A stretch of 64,000 nt of DNA from Boswellia sacra (Eukaryota > Streptophyta > Magnoliopsida > Sapindales > Burseraceae): positions 23,416 to 87,415 of the forward strand of contig SNVD02014010.1 in NCBI GenBank assembly GCA_013180625.2. Reading direction: 5' to 3'. The notes below the pieces were generated by a model. That model saw nothing but the letters and a program-made list of their open reading frames with translations. It was not told where the DNA came from and searched no databases. Position numbers and translations under genes: made by a program. The stretch's first letter is position 1; every line of letters begins with the position of its first letter. Of the stretch, positions 59,390-64,000 are shown piece after piece.

Positions 59390-61538
59390 ATGGCCGACAA
59401 TCATGAGGAAATATTCACGGATGAAGGGGACAACCGTTCGCAACAAAATGATCAAAACCAACGAAGAACCCTCAAGAGACTACATGAATCCGGTAAGGAC
59501 TAGTGCACCATCTTGTGTAGTTTCTCCTCCAGATTCAATCCATTTCAATTTCAAACCAAGTTTTGTTCGACTTCTGCCCACTTTTCATGGCCTTGACATG
59601 GAGAATCCATATTCGCACTTGAAACTCTTTGAAGAGGTATGTAGCTCCTACACTGACCCAAATTGTAGAATAAACACCATTAGATTAAAGCTTTTTCCTT
59701 TTTCTTTAAAAGATAAAGCTAGAACATGGCTACAAAATTTGAGGTCGAATTCTATCAGTTCATGGGATGAGATGAAACAACAATTTTTGAAAAAATTTTT
59801 TCCTACCCATAGAACAAATTCTCTTAAAAGACAAATTTCTGATTTCTCTCAAAAACAAGGGGAAACCCTTTACCAATGTTGGGATAGGTAAGGAACTACT
59901 TAATACCTGTCCTCACCATGGTTTGAAACTTGGAGAATAGTTGCACACTTCTATGAAGGGTTAACACCTCAAGATAGGCAACTAGTAGAATTAATGTGTA
60001 ATGGAGAATTTAAAGAAAAAGACCCTGAGGAAGCACTTGACTTCCTAGATTCCTTGGCAGAAAAGGCACAAAATTGGGACACTGCTGGCACCTATGAGGT
60101 ACCAGGCAAGGCCCCAACCTCGACATCCAATAGAGGCATTTACAACCTTAGGGAAGACCATGACCTTCAAGCCAAATTTGCATCCCTAGCTAGAAAAGTC
60201 GAGGCTTTAGAGATGAAAAAGATGGTCAATTTAAATCTATTCAAGAAAATGTCTGTAACATTTGTGATGACAATGACCATTCTACTGATGATTGCCCAAC
60301 TTTGCCTGCCTTTAGGGAATGTCTCCATGAAGCAAGCCAATGCCTTAAACACTTTCAAAAGGCCAAATCACAATCCATATTCACAAACCTACAATCCTGG
60401 TTGGAGAAATCATCCAAATTTTAGCTGCAAAAATGACAATCATGCACAATCTTCACAAGTCCCTTTTCAAACACAACAAAATTTTCAAAATTCTCATGAT
60501 CATGCATATGCTTCTCCACCTAGGAATGACTTTGAAGAAACATTGCATTCATTCATTACAAAGCAAGAGACTTTCAATAGTCAAACTGCTCAAACATTAG
60601 CAAATTTGTCAGAAACTCTTGCAAAATTAGCATCGACATTTAGCATCCAAGAGAAGGGAAAATTTCCTTCTCAAACATTGCAAAACCCCAAAGATCAATC
60701 TAACTCAAATGCAGGAAGTTCAAGTAACCATTACTTTTACCAAGCCAAGTCAGTCATGACCCTTCGCAATGGTAAGATTGTTGAAAAACACATTCCTGAC
60801 CCTTGTGAGAAAGAAGAAGAATCGATCTCTAAAGGGCAGGAAGAGGCTGCTAAACCAACACCTAGCGAAGAGGAAACCATATCCTCATATGTGCCTCCAT
60901 TTCCTCAAGCATTAGCCACACAAAAGAAGCAAACTCACAGTTCTGAGATCTTTGAAATTTTCAAACAGGTAAAGGTCAACATTCCCTTGCTTGATGTGAT
61001 CAAACAGGTACCTTCTTATGCAAAATTTTTGAAGGACTTGTGCACTGTAAAAAGAAAACTAAATGTGAAAAAGAAGGCCTTTCTAGCTGAGCAAGTAAGT
61101 GCTATTCTTCAAAATAATAACACAGTGAAATATAAGGATCCAGGTTGTCCTACAATTTCATGTGTTATTAGAGAGCATAAAATTGAACAAGCTTTACTTG
61201 ATCTTGGTGCTAGTGTGAATTTGCTTCCATATTCGGTTTTTCAGAAACTCAATCTAGGTGAGTTAAAACCGACTTCTGTGACTCTTTTGCTTGCTGATAG
61301 ATCAATTAAAGTACCAAGAGGAGTAGTAGAAGATGTTTTAGTTCAAGTCGATAAATTCATTTACCCAGTGGATTTTATTGTCTTGGACACACAACCAGTG
61401 GAAGTATGTAATTCAATTCCTGTCATTTTAGGGCGTCCATTTCTAGCTACCTCTAATGCTTTGATTAATTGCAGGAATGGAGTCATGAAGCTATCTTTTG
61501 GGAACATGACATTGGAACTAAATGTTTTCAATATGTGA
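59390..61538 (+). pseudogene. gag and aspartic protease of Athila-like element, decayed
   Basis: ATG 59390 (MADNHEEIF) gives the expected Athila-style N-terminus but the frame slips near 59470-59480; the following 59403-59891 frame carries the Gag body (FHGLDMENPYSHLKLFEEVC). TAG at 59889-59891 and a shift follow. The frame recovers by 59994 (MCNGEFKEKDPEEALDFLDS). Between about 60212 and 60335 the gag reads in another frame, where a CCHC knuckle CNICDDNDHSTDDC is visible, so two compensating indels flank it. The protease has ALLDLGASVNLLPYSVFQKL (about residues 400-420 of the 59994 frame) and ILGRPFLATSNALI. The frame ends at TGA 61536-61538, where relatives read through; the pol part from 61581 is in the same frame. 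Confidence 0.87.
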
Positions 61539-61580
61539 AAACAACCACGTGAAGAAGAAGATGAAATTGAGGAGGCTAAT

Positions 61581-64000
61581 ATGATCGAATCTATTGTGGA
61601 AGATCACATCCAAAAAGGGAGTTCTTCTGACCCTTTGGAAACTTGTTTAGTAAATTCGTTAGAATCAAGTATGGAACTAGAACATGATCTTTCTAATATG
61701 TGTTCTTTACTGGATTGTGCACAGGTGTTGGAAAAAGGCTCAAAATCAAGATTTGAAGAATTGGGGCAGATGAATGAAAGCAAGGAAGATGAAGCTCCCA
61801 AGCTAGAATTGAAGCCCTTACCTGAAGGACTGAAATATGCATATCTTGGGGAGAATCAGACATATCCGGTGGTAATTTCTTCATCCCTCACATGCGAGCA
61901 ACAAGGTAAGTTGATAGAAGTGCTTAAAAGGCATAAAAATACAATTGGGTGGACTTTAAAAGATATAAAAGGCATTAACCCTTTAATTTGCACACATAGA
62001 ATACATTTAGAGGAAAATGCCAAAACATCTCAACAACCTCAAAGGAGATTAAATCCACACATGAAAGAGGTCATTAGGGCTGAAGTTCTCAAACTACTTG
62101 ATGTGGGAATTATCTATCCTATTTCTGATAGTAAGTGGGTAAGCCCTACACAAGTAGTACCTAAGAAATCTGGCATTACAGTAGTTAAAAATGAAAAGGG
62201 TGAATCATTGCCAACTCGTGTCTCATCTAGTTGGAGGATGTGCATTGATTATAGAAAATTAAATACTGTCACTAGAAAAGACCATTTTCCCTTACCCTTT
62301 CTTGACCAAATTCTTGAAAGAGTAGCAGGAAACCCCTACTACTGCTTTCTTGATGGATACTCAGGCTACTATCAAATTCCCATTGCACTTGAAGACCAAG
62401 AAAAGACCACATTCACGTGCCCCTTTGGCACTTTTGCATTTAGGAGAATGCCTTTTGGACTTTGTAATGCCCCAGCACTTTTCAAAGATGCATTGTTAAG
62501 CATTTTCAGTGACATGGTTGAGCATTGTTTAGAAGTTTTCATGGATGATTTAACTGTCTTTGGAAACTCTTTTGATAATTGTCTTGAAAATTTAGAAAAA
62601 GTCCTAAAAAGGTGTGTAGAAAAAGGTCTTATTTTGAATTGGGAAAAATGTCATTATATGGTCACTTCAGGAATTGTTTTAGGTCATGTGGTGTCTTCTA
62701 AAGGAATTGAAGTGGATAAAGCAAAAGTGGAATTAATTTCCCATTTGCCTCCACCAAAAACAGTTAAAGAGGTTCGTTCATTCTTAGGGCATGCTGGATT
62801 TTATAGGAGGTTCATAAGAAATTTCAGTGCTATATCTAAACCTCTTTTTAACCTCTTAATAAAAGATACTTCCTTTGAATGGACTCAAGAATGTCAAAAT
62901 GCCTTTGATACATTAATTGGACTTTTAACAACTGCTCCAATTATGCAATCTCCTGATTGGTCATTGCCTTTTGAATTGATGTGTGATGCAAGCGACTATG
63001 CAGTTGGTGCTGTCTTAGGACAAAGAAAAGAAGGTAAGCCTTATGTGATATACTATACGAGTAGGACTTTAAATGATGCACAAATAAATTACACAACAAC
63101 TGAAAAAGAACTATTTGCAGTAGTATTTGCATTGGACAAATTTCGATCTTATTTAATTGGCTCTCCAAAATTGTTTACACTGACCATGCAGCTGTGAGAT
63201 ATTTAATGTCTAAACAGGATGCAAAACCTAGATTGATACGGTGGATCTTATTGCTCCAAGAATTCAACATCACAATAACGGATAAGAAAGGAGCCGAAAA
63301 TGTCGTTGCTGATCATCTTTCAAGACTAACGACAGAGACATTAATTGAAACCTCACCTATTAATGATTCTTTTCCTGATGATTTTTTATTTTCTGTTGCT
63401 ACTGTACCTTGGTTTGCTAACATTGTAAATTTTCTTGCAACAGGAAAAATGCCACCTCATTGGAATGCTCAGGACAAAAGGAAATTTTTAACTGAGGTGA
63501 AAAATTTTTATTGGGATGACCCATATCTAATTCATATTGTCAGTCCGGGACCAATAATAAGAAGATGCTTACCCGACAATGAGGTAAGTAGTGTCATTAA
63601 CTTTTGTAATTCCGATGCATGTGGAGGACATTTTTCATCTAGAAAAACAGCTGCTAAAATCTTGCAATGTGGATTTTATTGGCCACCTTATTTAAAGATG
63701 CACATGCATTTTGCAAAACATGTGAAAATTGTCAAAAATTGGGATCCATTTTAAAAAGAAACATGATGCCTTTGAATCCCATTCTTGTTGTTGAAATCTT
63801 TGATTGTTGGGGTATTGAATTTATGGGACTCTTTCCACCGTCATTTGGTTTTGTGTATATCCTTGTTGCAGTAGACTATGTTTCAAAATGGGTCAAGGCA
63901 ACTCCATGTCGAAACAATGACCACAAAACAGTTGTCAAATTCTTGAAAGAGAATATCTTGAGTAGATTTGGAATTCCTCGAGCCATTATTAGTGATGGGG
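61581..64000 (+). pseudogene. pol (RT, RNase H, integrase N-part) of Athila-like element, decayed
   Basis: A 538-codon open stretch holds RT: SSWRMCIDYRKLN, the HFPLPFLDQILERVAG motif, DGYSGYYQIPI, FGLCNAPALF and the MDDLTVFG catalytic box. RNase H follows ([39 protein letters not shown]). An apparent 2-base insertion near 63161-63165 shifts frame before the TDHAAVRYL segment, which continues from 63194. The integrase HHCC zinc region follows, but a 1-base loss near 63684 moves the second half ([11 protein letters not shown]) to another frame. In the integrase core the first catalytic Asp position reads Glu (GIEFMGLFPP, about 63815-63840); the second Asp (IISDG) sits at the very end of the window. 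Confidence 0.88.

Larger units (their letters stand above)
57661..64000 (+). mobile_element. Athila-like Ty3/gypsy retrotransposon, 5' part (runs off window)
   Basis: Order: LTR, tRNA-Asp-type PBS, gag, protease, RT, RNase H and integrase start, all on the plus strand. RT before integrase marks Ty3/gypsy. The gag opening (DYMNPVRTSAPSC-like), the protease LLDLGASVNLLPYSVF and the RT MDDLTVFGNSFDNCL fit the Athila lineage of non-chromoviruses. The left boundary at 57661 is the best TG candidate but cannot be confirmed, because the 3' LTR and second target-site copy lie outside the window. At least five frame breaks and one nonsense codon make it inactive. Confidence 0.88.

Overview
The window looks like a piece of a plant nuclear chromosome, most probably from a eudicot. 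It is AT-rich, has spliced genes with GT-AG introns, and carries plant-specific LTR-retrotransposon lineages (Ty1/copia Sirevirus and Ty3/gypsy Athila-like). Two plant housekeeping/signalling genes are present. Nothing points to a bacterial, viral or organellar source. The species cannot be named from the sequence alone.

Layout. 1-2.6 kb: AT-rich DNA with a cluster of four copies of one terminal-repeat-like sequence, two direct and then two inverted. 2.66-12.95 kb: a complete but decayed Sirevirus (copy 1), with LTRs, PBS, gag, pol, an env-like downstream ORF, PPT and a perfect 5-bp target-site duplication. 15.4-19.1 kb (+): an apparently intact seven-exon CLC-type anion channel/transporter gene, best matched to CLC-g. 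21.35-27.5 kb (-): an apparently intact seven-exon receptor-like kinase gene of the CRCK3 type, convergent with CLC-g. 28.4-35.6 kb: non-coding DNA with a MITE-like foldback and TA microsatellites. 35.6-39.4 kb (-): a truncated third Sirevirus copy that ends abruptly in reverse transcriptase at a compound AC/ACGC microsatellite. 39.8-45.8 kb: foldback sequence, diverged tandem repeats and a satellite of about 280-bp monomers, each built from many copies of a short TATAAAAGTYGTAAA-type motif. 45.77-55.87 kb: a second full-length but dead Sirevirus (copy 2), inserted inside one satellite monomer with a perfect 5-bp duplication; the satellite resumes for about 80 bp on its far side. 57.7-64.0 kb: the 5' part of an Athila-like Ty3/gypsy element, with LTR, tRNA-Asp-type PBS, gag, protease, RT, RNase H and the start of integrase, running off the window and carrying several frameshifts and a nonsense codon.

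The two host genes form an island of about 13 kb of gene space between repeats. CLC-g should encode a tonoplast/endomembrane chloride transport protein with two C-terminal CBS domains. The kinase should be a membrane-anchored, calmodulin-binding-type cytoplasmic kinase; its Arabidopsis relative is a MAP-kinase substrate guarded by the NLR SUMM2. No functional link between the two is evident beyond being convergent neighbours.

I did not find a clearly new biological system. The observations most worth following are: the composite satellite and its CpG-decay-like motif variation; the U3 minisatellite present in only one of three related Sirevirus LTRs; a gag frame break shared by copies 1 and 2; the conserved spacer between RNase H and the env-like ORF; and the filler-DNA breakpoint of copy 3. 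All coordinates, exon junctions and alignments were derived by eye.
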